Source: a virus. Taken from it: a stretch of DNA of 47,650 bases. Positions 1 through 6,982 of the stretch are shown piece by piece. Within the stretch, counting starts at the first letter, position 1; the number at the start of each line of letters is the position of its first letter. The stretch is from the IMG/VR virus record IMGVR_UViG_3300042295_001659, positions 1 to 47,650 of that record; one strand, 5' to 3'. Under the pieces are notes generated by a model. It was not told the DNA's origin. It ran no database searches and worked only from the letters and a program-made list of their open reading frames with translations. A program made the translations under genes and the position numbers.

Positions 1-252
1 GCAACTAATTGGTAGGGCTCGACTCGTCCCGAAATTAGCAGCCACGGGAGAAGCGAGGCCAAGCCAACCGTTCCATAGACACGTAAACAGATCGTCAAGC
101 AACGTTGGATCGTCATTGGTTACTGCCGCCGCTTTTGCTATTCGATTGAACATCGCCTTTGGGGTTTCCCCAGGAAGGAGATAACCCGCTGAAAGCGTTT
201 GTAGACCCTCGTCAGACAACCATTCGGGAACAACAAGAGAGTGATCTGTCAT
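1..252 (-). CDS. nrdA: Ribonucleotide reductase large (alpha) subunit, N-terminal part
   Basis: Partial gene: it starts at 252 and runs off the left edge of the window, leaving 84 residues. The class I enzyme reduces ribonucleotides to deoxyribonucleotides together with NrdB, supplying dNTPs for phage replication. The visible segment ends in a stretch reading SPVAANFGTSRALPISC, the typical NrdA sequence around the first redox-active cysteine (C225 in the E. coli enzyme), here residue 84. Because that cysteine lies so close to the start, there is no room for the N-terminal ATP-cone that allosterically switches most class Ia enzymes. The start overlaps the nrdB stop in an ATGA junction (4 nt), so the two are translationally coupled. 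The family call rests on one motif plus the adjacent nrdB. Confidence 0.85.
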   Translation of the reverse strand, partial: MTDHSLVVPEWLSDEGLQTLSAGYLLPGETPKAMFNRIAKAAAVTNDDPTLLDDLFTCLWNGWLGLASPVAANFGTSRALPISC

Positions 253-1223
253 GAAAGAACGAGGTTGATGTTACGAAGATTGACTGAGCTGAAGTCCTGC
301 GTAGGCTTCGAGATGTAGTTGCTACCATCTTTGGACTGCGCAAAGAAGTCGGTTGAGGTAGCGCCCGCCATGAGTGGGTGGAACCAGTCCTTTATTCGGT
401 TGGCTCCTTCGCTGTCGAAAAGAAAAGAGCGGTCAATGCCCAGAGCACGAAGGCGGTCATTGGCACGAAAAAGGATGTACTGTTTGAGGTCATAAGCTGT
501 GATGTTTGTCAACGAGCGATTCTCGAAGATTTTGTCGATGAAGGCGTACTCGTTTTGAACAACCTGCTGAAAACCCTCAAAGATCTCGTTCGTCTCCTCT
601 TCGGTAAGAGGTTCTTCCACCACCAGATCCCGAAACAGAGCGATACCGCCATCACTATGCTGTTGCTCATCTAGTGCTGACCATGAGATGATCTGGCTGA
701 TGCCTTTGTATTTGCCGCTGAGGTTGAGAGAGAGGAGAGCAGCAAATGAACTGAAAAGGCTAACACCCTCTCCAGCACCTGAAAATACTGCCAATGCGAC
801 TTTATCTCCCTTCTCAGAGAGGAAATAGTCGATCTTTTGTCGTGCGACGGGATCACCGAGGAATGCTTCAAATTCATCGATCCCAAGGGTGTCAGAGAGC
901 AGATTGTAGGACTCGGCGTGCACCACTTCAGAGAAGGAGAATGCACGAGCCATGGCGGCGATCTCGTGTTTAGGGAACATCTGAGGGATGCTGGCCCAGT
1001 GGTCACCGATGTAACACTCAAGCTGGGTGAAACCACGAAGGATTCCGCCGATAATTTCTCTCTCATCCACGCTAGCATTTTGCCAGTCGCGGACATCTGA
1101 TTCAAAGGAGACCTCTTGGGGTCTCCACACCGAAGCCACAGCTTTCTGATAGACTTCGAAATACTTTGGGAATTCAAACTTCCCGTCAATTTTATAGGGC
1201 TGCCGATACTTTCGGATGCTCAT
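249..1223 (-). CDS. nrdB: Ribonucleotide reductase small (beta) subunit
   Basis: A 324-residue class I ribonucleotide reductase radical-generating subunit, a normal length for the family. All expected metal ligands are visible: E69 (TQLECYIGDHW), E99 and H102 (SEVVHAESY), E152 (GAGEGV), and E186 and H189 (DEQQH). Tyr106 lies four residues after H102, the position of the radical-bearing Tyr122 in E. coli, so this looks like a canonical tyrosyl-radical di-metal enzyme and not a metal-free variant. It overlaps nrdA by 4 nt downstream and the upstream gene by 32 nt, forming an operon driven from the extended -10 box near 1820. Phage RNR genes boost dNTP supply during infection, which is common in cyanophages. 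Confidence 0.95.
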   Translation of the reverse strand: MSIRKYRQPYKIDGKFEFPKYFEVYQKAVASVWRPQEVSFESDVRDWQNASVDEREIIGGILRGFTQLECYIGDHWASIPQMFPKHEIAAMARAFSFSEVVHAESYNLLSDTLGIDEFEAFLGDPVARQKIDYFLSEKGDKVALAVFSGAGEGVSLFSSFAALLSLNLSGKYKGISQIISWSALDEQQHSDGGIALFRDLVVEEPLTEEETNEIFEGFQQVVQNEYAFIDKIFENRSLTNITAYDLKQYILFRANDRLRALGIDRSFLFDSEGANRIKDWFHPLMAGATSTDFFAQSKDGSNYISKPTQDFSSVNLRNINLVLS

Positions 1224-1797
1224 CCTTTACCTTTGTTGATCGCTTGAGGGCCCGCTGACTGAGGTATTCTTCCCGAACCGGACGATGAACCTCTTCGTCC
1301 CACCATGAAGGAGGCTCGGTGTAACGCCAAACGGCGTAACCTTTCGTCTCGTTCACGTAGCGCTGATAAGAACCAACGCGGTCGCTTTCGTTCTTGAACT
1401 GGGCAGGCATTGCCAGTGGGAACGGAGTGTGTGATTTGAAATGTTCTGACGGAAGGCCGTGCTTCTCCTCGTAGATTTGTGCGATCTGAAAGAGAGCAGG
1501 GAGAATGCCGTGATTTTTCCCGTATCGCTCAGTGTAAGCCGCGCAGAGCCCGAATGCGTGGAGCAATAGCCACGCTACGTTCGCTGGGTCTTCATACTGC
1601 CACTTCGTGCAGGGATGGTTGGCAAAACCTTTGGTGCCGTACACACCGCCGTCAGGCTTTTGAATGAGAATACCGTGTGTGTTGAAGGCCCATGGAGCGA
1701 GCATCTGAAGGCTCTCCACAGGCATTTTCACTACCAACTTATCCGGAAGCATCCTTGCGGCAAGGATTGGATCTTCGTCGACAGCAAAAATGTTCAT
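1192..1797 (-). CDS. Conserved phage protein with MNIF-DEDP N-terminus, function unknown
   Basis: A 201-residue protein that opens MNIFAVDEDPILAARMLPDK and continues with a VVKMPVESLQML segment, then NHPCTKW and a YTERYGK helix. I recognise this overall pattern from other phage genomes. I have an unverified recollection that relatives are sometimes labelled pyrimidine-dimer glycosylase-like, but I see no direct catalytic evidence and do not assign that function. No signal peptide or membrane segment is visible, and the C-terminus is basic and low-complexity. It is the first gene after a strong extended -10 promoter (1820-1828) and overlaps nrdB by 32 nt, so it is co-expressed with the dNTP-synthesis genes. 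A DNA-metabolism or repair role would fit that context but is inference. Confidence 0.8.
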   Translation of the reverse strand: MNIFAVDEDPILAARMLPDKLVVKMPVESLQMLAPWAFNTHGILIQKPDGGVYGTKGFANHPCTKWQYEDPANVAWLLLHAFGLCAAYTERYGKNHGILPALFQIAQIYEEKHGLPSEHFKSHTPFPLAMPAQFKNESDRVGSYQRYVNETKGYAVWRYTEPPSWWDEEVHRPVREEYLSQRALKRSTKVKDEHPKVSAAL

Positions 1798-1819
1798 AGC
1801 GTTGTTTGGTTTCTTATTA

Positions 1820-1828
1820 ATTATACCA
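1820..1828 (-). promoter_or_regulatory. Extended -10 promoter for the nrd operon
   Basis: On the minus strand this reads TGGTATAAT, a perfect sigma-70 extended -10 box (TGn then TATAAT), ending 22 nt before the start codon of the gene at 1797. It sits in a short gap between two operons. Similar boxes precede other metabolic and replication genes in this window. Confidence 0.7.
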
Positions 1829-1848
1829 CGCGCCCAGACGGGTACACC

Positions 1849-2010
1849 TCAGCCTTCCAGCTTGGCATAGGCCGTCATGCGCTCAACCTCTTTCTCGACA
1901 AGGGCTTCGAGGGCTTTTCTCTCGGTTCTCTGGGCGAGCCACCCGATGACCCAGAAGGCCACCGCTTGGCCGGCGAGACTTCCGAAGAAGGCGGCGAAGA
2001 AGAGGCTCAT
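1849..2010 (-). CDS. Small membrane protein, 53 residues
   Basis: A small gene with an ATG that overlaps the TGA of the preceding gene (ATGA). The product begins MSLFFAAFFGSLAGQAVAFW and has one hydrophobic segment at about residues 2-25, followed by a charged amphipathic helix rich in Arg, Lys and Glu (28-50). This suggests a single-pass inner-membrane protein with a cytoplasmic tail. It is the last gene of a four-gene unit that also encodes the putative ADP-ribosyltransferase. A holin or a small virion-membrane protein are possibilities, but nothing in the sequence decides between them. Confidence 0.7.
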   Translation of the reverse strand: MSLFFAAFFGSLAGQAVAFWVIGWLAQRTERKALEALVEKEVERMTAYAKLEG

Positions 2011-2156
2011 TTGAAGGTCTTGACGAAGAATTTGATGAAGGAATCCATATCCTTGGCATTGCGGGCCTCCTTGATGAAGACCGCCTGCTCATCTGGTCTC
2101 AGTCCCTGAATGAGAATTGAGAGTTGCCGACTGTTGCTTGGTTCGTTGATGTCCAT
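2007..2156 (-). CDS. Small hypothetical protein, 49 residues
   Basis: A 49-residue protein starting MDINEPSNSRQLSILIQG, mixed charge and probably helical, ending in a Lys/Phe-rich tail (FIKFFVKTFK). The ATG lies one base past the TAA of the upstream gene, and its stop overlaps the next ATG in an ATGA junction. That packed spacing on both sides is the main support for it being a real gene. It has no cysteines and no membrane segment. Function unknown. Confidence 0.7.
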   Translation of the reverse strand: MDINEPSNSRQLSILIQGLRPDEQAVFIKEARNAKDMDSFIKFFVKTFK

Positions 2157-2157
2157 G

Positions 2158-3933
2158 TTAGATCTGTGCGTCGACGGCTTGAATTGTGGCGCCGCGGTTG
2201 AGAATTACGAAGTAGTCCTCCTCGTATCCCTGAGGGACCTGATATGCGTGCACTCCCATTATAGCAGCGGCGTGGCCTGTGTCGTTGACAGGGACACCAG
2301 TTCGTTCTTTGGCCTGTCGTTGAATTTCGAAAGACCAATTGACGTAGTTGTCGAATCTCTCCTGCTGTGTTGTTCCCTCAAATGTCTTCACATTCGCATC
2401 GTTGCGGAAGGCGAAGGCGGTCACACGAGCATCAACTCCCTCGGCAGAGCCAGCATAATCTCGTGCTGTCTTCTCCGCTTGCTTGCGGTTGGAGTTGCTG
2501 ACTGGAGAGGCGGCGTAAGTGCCGTTTCCGTAGATTCCCTGGCCAGGATAATGAACTCCCCCATCATTGCCTAAACCGCGGAACTGGTCGGCAAATTGTT
2601 GTTCGGTGACTCCACGATAGAGGATGATCGGGTCGCCATTCGACTTCTTCAGGAGATCATCGCGGCGCTCAAGATCCCCGCGAGTGGCGACAACGACGGG
2701 CTTGGCGTCGTAGCCCTGCGCCTTGTAAATATCCGCGAGAGGGATAAAGTCGCGCTGTCTCTCAAGGCGGATGAGTTCGCCATTGAGAGTCATGCGGCGA
2801 TCGTCCATCGCCTGATAACCCTTCGTCTTTCTCTCCTCCCACGGCAAACCCTCGAGCTTTTTGAGCTTCTTGTCGAGCTCCTCAACCTCTTTCTTCTTCT
2901 CGAGATACTCACCAACCTTGGGGCCGAGCTTGCTGGTCGGGACGGGTTTACTCGAGCCAGGGGTGGAGGTGTAGGTGGGGGAGTTCTTTACTGCTTGTTG
3001 AGCACTCACGCCGAGAGCTTTCCGCTTCTCCATCTCAGCGCGAACGAGCTTCACGCGATAGGCTCGAAGAGCAACGAGTTTGTTACGATGCTCGATGGTG
3101 TCGAGCTCCGGATTCTCCATGAAGCTCTTCAGAGTTTTGATGCTCTGAGTGACGCTCTCGATGTCTTTGCCATACCACTGGTTCGGCAAGTCGTCGATCA
3201 TCTTCGAGATCTCCTTCCGGCGCTGCTCCTTCGGCATCTTGAGGCCTTGCTGACGCTCACGTTCCGCCCTCTCGAGGCGGTTCTTTTTCATGGCCTCAGG
3301 CTCTTCCTTCCACAGTTTGATTGTGGCTTTGGCGTGGGCATCGTCTGAAGGAAGATTATTGGCTTTGAATCGCTTATTAAGCTCATTCGCCTCCCTCCCA
3401 ACTCTCGAGGGTGGGTGGCCAAGTTCCTTGGCGTACTTATCACGGATATAATCCATGCTCTGCTTCTGAGCTTCGAGAATTCTCTTTCTCTCAGCCCACT
3501 CCTGAGCCTTCGTCTTTGGCGGCGCGGCGGCCATCGCTTTGTCCACCTTCGCCGCCACTTTCGGATTCACTGGACGAGCAACTTTCGCCGCGGGTGTGGC
3601 TGAAGGCTGAGCTCCCTTCTTGGCAATTATATCGTCAATTTTCTTCTTCTGATAATCGTAGAGGCGGGGATCCTCACGGAGTTGCTTCAGTTGGCCCACC
3701 GAGAGAGCCAGGAGACGCTTCTCGCTCCCGACCTTGGCACCACCCAACTTCCCAGCTTTCTGCGCAGCTGGAGCTGCCTGAGGAGCCTGCGAGGCCTCTT
3801 TCGCCCCGATCTCAGTGCCACTCTTGCATTTTCCGGCGGTGCCATAGACGGTGCCATTAGGCCGCTGACACCTGGTGAAGTCGAAGTAACCTCCATCCGC
3901 TGTCTGACGGAAGACCTCTTCGAGGTATTTCAT
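2158..3933 (-). CDS. Putative ADP-ribosyltransferase with Cys-motif N-terminus and coiled-coil middle
   Basis: A 591-residue protein in three parts. Residues about 17-42 carry the pattern DFTRCxRPNGTxYGT followed by GxCKSG, also present in the neighbouring protein encoded at 3930-4526. The middle (about 45-400) is rich in Lys, Glu and Ala and probably helical or coiled coil. The C-terminal region (from about 430) resembles an R-S-E type ADP-ribosyltransferase: YRG at 439-441 (candidate NAD-binding Arg440), GIYGNGTYAAS around 466-476 (the STS-like strand), and an acidic EED near 571 that could supply the catalytic Glu. No signal peptide is present. T4-type phages inject an ADP-ribosyltransferase (Alt) that modifies host proteins, and a similar role is plausible here. 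The enzyme call is moderate because I cannot align the fold; the operon context suggests late expression. Confidence 0.55.
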   Translation of the reverse strand: MKYLEEVFRQTADGGYFDFTRCQRPNGTVYGTAGKCKSGTEIGAKEASQAPQAAPAAQKAGKLGGAKVGSEKRLLALSVGQLKQLREDPRLYDYQKKKIDDIIAKKGAQPSATPAAKVARPVNPKVAAKVDKAMAAAPPKTKAQEWAERKRILEAQKQSMDYIRDKYAKELGHPPSRVGREANELNKRFKANNLPSDDAHAKATIKLWKEEPEAMKKNRLERAERERQQGLKMPKEQRRKEISKMIDDLPNQWYGKDIESVTQSIKTLKSFMENPELDTIEHRNKLVALRAYRVKLVRAEMEKRKALGVSAQQAVKNSPTYTSTPGSSKPVPTSKLGPKVGEYLEKKKEVEELDKKLKKLEGLPWEERKTKGYQAMDDRRMTLNGELIRLERQRDFIPLADIYKAQGYDAKPVVVATRGDLERRDDLLKKSNGDPIILYRGVTEQQFADQFRGLGNDGGVHYPGQGIYGNGTYAASPVSNSNRKQAEKTARDYAGSAEGVDARVTAFAFRNDANVKTFEGTTQQERFDNYVNWSFEIQRQAKERTGVPVNDTGHAAAIMGVHAYQVPQGYEEDYFVILNRGATIQAVDAQI

Positions 3934-4526
3934 CCCATCTCCTTCATGCGTTGACGAAGTTCACGATCAGCTTTGCGCTGAGCCGGGGTCATCATTGCAC
4001 GCTGCTCCTTATCATACTGGCGCCCACGGGCCCTAGCCGCTTTGTCATTTTCGCGGTCCGCCTGCTTCAACGCACGCTCAGCGTCGTTAGCGGCTTTGAT
4101 AGCCTCCTTGTAGCGAGCGCGCAGTTCTTTGTTTTTGGGGTCCTTCTTCAGTTCTTTCTCAACGCTGCGGTAGTTTTTCTCGGCTTCCTTCATTGCACGT
4201 GCGGCTCCCTTTGCTTTCTCTGAGCTCTGACGGTGTGCATCCTTGAGCTGGTTCTTATCCACAGGTGCTTTTGCTACGCGCGGCGCCTTAGCTTTAGGCA
4301 CAGCAGGAGCTTTAGCCTCAGCAGGACCCGATTGGCTGCCGCTCTTGCACTGACCACGTGTGCCGTAATATGTGCCGTTCGGACGCATGCAACGTGTGAA
4401 GTCGTAGACTTCTCCCTCTTCTGAAAAGTCGTATGCGCGCTCAGATGCGGCCAGTTGGAAGAGTTGCAGAGCTTCCTCTGAGAAGCCACCGAGGTTGGTC
4501 ATGAGAACGTCAGATTCCGTGTACAT
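3930..4526 (-). CDS. Helical protein sharing the FTRC/CKSG motif, function unknown
   Basis: A 198-residue protein with the pattern DFTRCxRPNGTxYGT followed by GxCKSG at about residues 42-65, nearly the same as in the next gene. It continues with a Pro/Ala/Lys linker and a long highly charged helical region (about 95-198) typical of a coiled coil. It overlaps the putative ADP-ribosyltransferase gene by 4 nt (ATGA). The longest reading starts at 4526, but a GGGTAATA promoter-like motif ends only 1 nt before that ATG, so translation may really begin at the ATG at 4502 (MTNLGGF). It may be a structural or packaged internal protein, but this is inference from the shared motif and operon. Confidence 0.7.
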   Translation of the reverse strand: MYTESDVLMTNLGGFSEEALQLFQLAASERAYDFSEEGEVYDFTRCMRPNGTYYGTRGQCKSGSQSGPAEAKAPAVPKAKAPRVAKAPVDKNQLKDAHRQSSEKAKGAARAMKEAEKNYRSVEKELKKDPKNKELRARYKEAIKAANDAERALKQADRENDKAARARGRQYDKEQRAMMTPAQRKADRELRQRMKEMG

Positions 4527-4527
4527 G

Positions 4528-4535
4528 TATTACCC
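4528..4535 (-). promoter_or_regulatory. Candidate late promoter (GGGTAATA), minus strand
   Basis: On the minus strand this reads GGGTAATA, one mismatch from the GGGTAAAA octamer found upstream of structural genes here. It lies back to back with a perfect plus-strand copy at 4538-4545, separated by two bases, so together they form the inverted repeat TTACCCACGGGTAA. It would serve the operon 4526-1849. Confidence 0.45.
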
Positions 4536-4537
4536 AC

Positions 4538-4545
4538 GGGTAAAA
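4538..4545 (+). promoter_or_regulatory. Candidate late promoter (GGGTAAAA), plus strand
   Basis: A perfect GGGTAAAA octamer that ends 7 nt before the ATG at 4553. If it is a -10-like element the transcript would be nearly leaderless for that ATG, so a slightly later start is possible. It is the only perfect copy serving a plus-strand gene, and it faces the minus-strand copy at 4528-4535. Confidence 0.5.
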
Positions 4546-4552
4546 CGCGGTT

Positions 4553-5365
4553 ATGGAAAAGATCGGAAGAATAGATATCGGAACCCCGGTAATCGAGAGA
4601 TTGCCGCCTCCCGTGATGCTGAGGCCTGAGCTCCCATCTCTAGCCATCCCAAAACCTGTGGTTGATGTGCCGCAGCCGAGAGTGGAATATCCCACTTTCC
4701 TACTCCCCCCACCGCTCTCCGCCCCAACTCCGCAAACTTCGGGGGAAACCGAAAAGTCGGCTCCAAAGAGGGAGAAGGATGTGGTGAAACCCCAACCTCA
4801 ATCGCCCCCCGTAATTCCACCAACACCCCAAGTCATTTTGCCCCCACAGCCACCTATTGAGATGGTTGAGTCACCAAAACCGATCGAAACTCAAAACACA
4901 ATTGAGATTGCGGGCCATGACATCAACGTTCCCACAGTGAAGGAGGTTGCTCAAGCTTCGACCACAGCCGTCATCGGAACCTCCGCAACTTTGGCGACCG
5001 CTATGATCTTCAATCAGGCAAGACGAGTCATGGGCGAGACTGTGAGTAAGGCCGTGAGGAATAAATTCAAGATCAAACTGAAGTACGTGAAGCCGGTCCT
5101 CCATATGGTTTATGAGAAGGACGGTGTTACCGTGTTGGAGTATTCTGAGGAGGGAGTGAAGACTCTTGCCACCTCTATCGAGAACCCAGAGCAATTTTTA
5201 CGAGACCTCATCCAATCAGACGAACTCTTCGAGGCGGACCATCGCATCGTCATCGACGAACCGATCAAAGCGCACTTCACGCGTGAAGGAGCGAAGAGGT
5301 TTAACTACTTCGCCCCATCAAAGAAGATGGCCAGAAGATTGGCCGCAAGAATCACTTTCGGTTGA
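4553..5365 (+). CDS. Proline-rich, probably membrane- or virion-associated protein
   Basis: A 270-residue protein on the plus strand. Residues 1-120 are very proline-rich (PPPVMLRPELP, PPPLSAPTP, VILPPQPP). A hydrophobic Ala/Thr-rich segment at about 130-155 (AVIGTSATLATAMIFN) could cross a membrane, and the basic C-terminal half (165-270) looks globular. I recognise the layout (proline-rich arm, then a membrane segment) from cyanophage genomes, where such proteins are thought to be structural; this is recollection, not a search. It is preceded by a GGGTAAAA motif and converges with the minus-strand gene ending at 5352, overlapping it by 14 nt. No enzymatic motif is visible. Confidence 0.75.
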   Translation: MEKIGRIDIGTPVIERLPPPVMLRPELPSLAIPKPVVDVPQPRVEYPTFLLPPPLSAPTPQTSGETEKSAPKREKDVVKPQPQSPPVIPPTPQVILPPQPPIEMVESPKPIETQNTIEIAGHDINVPTVKEVAQASTTAVIGTSATLATAMIFNQARRVMGETVSKAVRNKFKIKLKYVKPVLHMVYEKDGVTVLEYSEEGVKTLATSIENPEQFLRDLIQSDELFEADHRIVIDEPIKAHFTREGAKRFNYFAPSKKMARRLAARITFG

Positions 5366-5882
5366 CGACCACATCGGCACAAACGGCGTAGTAAGGCGAT
5401 TGTGGGTGGAAGTCGATTCCTGACTTTTTAGCCTCACCACACTTCAGTAGACGCACTAACTCAAAGTCGAGTTTGGCTTTGGCGGTCTCAGCGATCTGCC
5501 TATTTGTTTCGGCTTTCGCCCTCTCCTTGCAGAGGGCCACAGCCTCATTGTCGAGGGGCACACTAAAGGTGGCAGCGATTCCTGGACTCAGTGAGTGGGA
5601 TCCGTAAGATTCTGGGTCCCACGGTTGATTAACAAAAGTGTTTACAAATGGGGATATGCTGAGTGAGGCGCCTTGGCACACGACTCCAGAGCCAAAACTC
5701 TGAGACATGTAAGGACCATTCAAGACTTGCACGCCTTGGTTGATAACGCTTCCAGACGATGAAGCGGATGGTCCCGCAATGTTAGTCACCGGTTTTTCTT
5801 GTGCGAAAACCGGCAGAACTATTGCGTAAACACAGAGAGGGATTTGGTATAGGAGTCTTGCTCTGTTGTGCGCTCTATCCAT
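5352..5882 (-). CDS. Secreted protein with signal peptide, unknown function
   Basis: A 176-residue protein with a Sec-type signal: basic start (MDRAHNRARLL), hydrophobic core (IPLCVYAIVLPV) and a likely cleavage after VFA at about residue 27. The mature part opens with a Ser/Gly/Asn-rich stretch including GVQVLNGPY, then a helical Ala/Lys/Glu region and a C-terminus with GIDFHPQSPYYAVC. Four cysteines lie in the mature part and could form disulfides outside the cytoplasm. A good Shine-Dalgarno (AAAGAGAC just before the ATG) supports the start, although it overlaps the upstream gene by 64 nt. It is the last of three consecutive signal-peptide genes. I have a sense of similar proteins in other cyanophages, function unknown. 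Confidence 0.8.
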   Translation of the reverse strand: MDRAHNRARLLYQIPLCVYAIVLPVFAQEKPVTNIAGPSASSSGSVINQGVQVLNGPYMSQSFGSGVVCQGASLSISPFVNTFVNQPWDPESYGSHSLSPGIAATFSVPLDNEAVALCKERAKAETNRQIAETAKAKLDFELVRLLKCGEAKKSGIDFHPQSPYYAVCADVVVNRK

Positions 5883-6178
5883 GTCTCTTTTGCAACCCCT
5901 GGGCTCATGATCGTTTCACTGAACTGAAAAGGAGCGCCCTGTGTCTGAATTGTGTAATTTGCTCCTGGCTTGGGGTTTGCGGGGATATTGATATTCGTGC
6001 CGGTCACGGTGTACGAGGTGCCGGTTGTGTAGTCGATCTGATGGACCGACTCGGTTACTTTAGTTTTTGTGGTTGTGCTGCTATCCACAGTGCCCCTAGT
6101 AAAATTGGGGACGACAGCTTGAGCCATCGCCCCCATGGGCACACCTAGCAGCATGAGAGCCACTAGGAGGATTTTCAT
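5819..6178 (-). CDS. Secreted Thr-rich protein, paralogue of the upstream gene
   Basis: A 119-residue protein with a clear signal peptide (MKILLVALMLLGVPMGAMAQ, cleavage expected after AMA at about residue 19). The mature part is Thr/Ser-rich and beta-like. Its segment TSYTVTGTNINIP and the later FQFSET match ATYTVSGTNVDVT and FSFSET in the protein of the gene at 6175-6582, so the two are diverged tandem duplicates. The ATG overlaps the upstream TGA by 4 nt. Small soluble secreted beta proteins in a phage could be virion surface decorations or act in the host periplasm; neither is shown by the sequence. Confidence 0.8.
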   Translation of the reverse strand: MKILLVALMLLGVPMGAMAQAVVPNFTRGTVDSSTTTKTKVTESVHQIDYTTGTSYTVTGTNINIPANPKPGANYTIQTQGAPFQFSETIMSPGVAKETWIERTTEQDSYTKSLSVFTQ

Positions 6179-6582
6179 TCGAACACGCTCAGCTCGATAG
6201 AGCGCTGGATGACTCCCTCTGAGCCGGGACCACCAGCTGTGATTGTGGCCACATTTGTTGGACTCAGGGTTCCTGCGAGGGTTCCTGCAGTGCCAGCGGT
6301 ATGAACCTGAGTTGAGGTGTCGGCAATAGCGGTCGTCTCTGAGAAAGAGAAAGCTTGGCCGTTGGTGAAGACGTCGTAGGAACCCGCTGTTCCTACCTTA
6401 CCGAGTGTGGTAACGTCAACGTTTGTTCCGGAGACCGTGTAGGTCGCTGATGTCGGGGTTGTGACAGTAACAGTGGGGTTTACAGTTAGTTGCACCGAAT
6501 CGGTGATAACGTTGCGAATCTCAGCTGCGTGAGTTGCGCCTGCAAACAGGACAGTGGTTGCCAGAAGTGTTAAACGCTTCAT
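6175..6582 (-). CDS. Secreted Thr/Val-rich protein with signal peptide
   Basis: A 135-residue protein with a signal peptide (MKRLTLLATTVLFAGATHAA, cleavage after THA or HAA). The mature chain is rich in Thr, Val, Ser and Gly with alternating beta-strand character, including ATYTVSGTNVDVT and QAFSFSETT. It is a paralogue of the next gene downstream. It is the first gene after a perfect GGGTAAAA motif (6605-6612), whose end lies 22 nt before the ATG, which places this trio with the late-type units. No catalytic motif is seen. Confidence 0.8.
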   Translation of the reverse strand: MKRLTLLATTVLFAGATHAAEIRNVITDSVQLTVNPTVTVTTPTSATYTVSGTNVDVTTLGKVGTAGSYDVFTNGQAFSFSETTAIADTSTQVHTAGTAGTLAGTLSPTNVATITAGGPGSEGVIQRSIELSVFE

Positions 6583-6604
6583 GGGTAACCGTAATTGTAT
6601 TAGA

Positions 6605-6612
6605 TTTTACCC
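6605..6612 (-). promoter_or_regulatory. Candidate late promoter (GGGTAAAA)
   Basis: Perfect octamer on the minus strand, 22 nt upstream of the signal-peptide gene starting at 6582. Its GGGTAA part also encodes the last Gly and the stop codon of the small gene at 6607-6750, so the signal and the coding sequence share bases. Confidence 0.55.
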
Positions 6613-6750
6613 TTGGCCACGGTAGCGCTTTTTACGAGGGCGACTGGGGGTGGCGGCAAGGTTGGTATTCCGAGAGCGGCCTTGAGCCGACATCTTCGGC
6701 TTGCTCTCAATCAGTTTACCACCAGAGAGGGATGTTTTAGGTTTCGCCAT
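6607..6750 (-). CDS. Small basic protein, 47 residues
   Basis: A 47-residue, very basic protein starting MAKPKTSLSGGKLIESKPK and ending RKKRYRGQG. Its ATG lies inside the end of the preceding gene (14 nt overlap). I recognise this MAKPKTSLSGGKLIE-type protein as a short conserved protein in cyanophages with no known function. The charge suggests nucleic-acid or membrane-surface binding, which is inference. Its last codons overlap the candidate late promoter for the following operon. Confidence 0.8.
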   Translation of the reverse strand: MAKPKTSLSGGKLIESKPKMSAQGRSRNTNLAATPSRPRKKRYRGQG

Positions 6751-6982
6751 TGGTTACTCGTTGTGAGTGTTCAAGTAGTGTGCGCATGAACTCCCGTTGG
6801 AATGCAGCTTGCCGCTCGGGAGTCTCTTGGAAATAAGCGAGCCACTCAGCACACTCAGTGTCATCGGGAGCACTTAAGTGAATGAGTAACCCGCCGTCTT
6901 CCGTGTCCTCAAACTCAACTGATAAATCATCAAGGGCCGACGGACGCGGCCACCAGATCTCAGTTGGGTTGGCGTAATCCAT
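6737..6982 (-). CDS. Small acidic hypothetical protein
   Basis: An 81-residue acidic protein beginning MDYANPTEIWWPRPSALDD, with a beta-like segment (VEFEDTEDGGLLIHLS) and a C-terminal amphipathic helix. It has no membrane segment and no recognised motif. It overlaps the 31-residue membrane-peptide gene by 1 nt (TGATG) and the basic-protein gene by 14 nt, placing it in the hli transcription unit. Function unknown. Confidence 0.75.
   Translation of the reverse strand: MDYANPTEIWWPRPSALDDLSVEFEDTEDGGLLIHLSAPDDTECAEWLAYFQETPERQAAFQREFMRTLLEHSQRVTNGET

Noticed and set aside
671-1189. Frame of 172 codons antiparallel-phase to nrdB
   Set aside because: It overlaps a gene with all its catalytic residues and has Ser/Arg-rich shadow composition.
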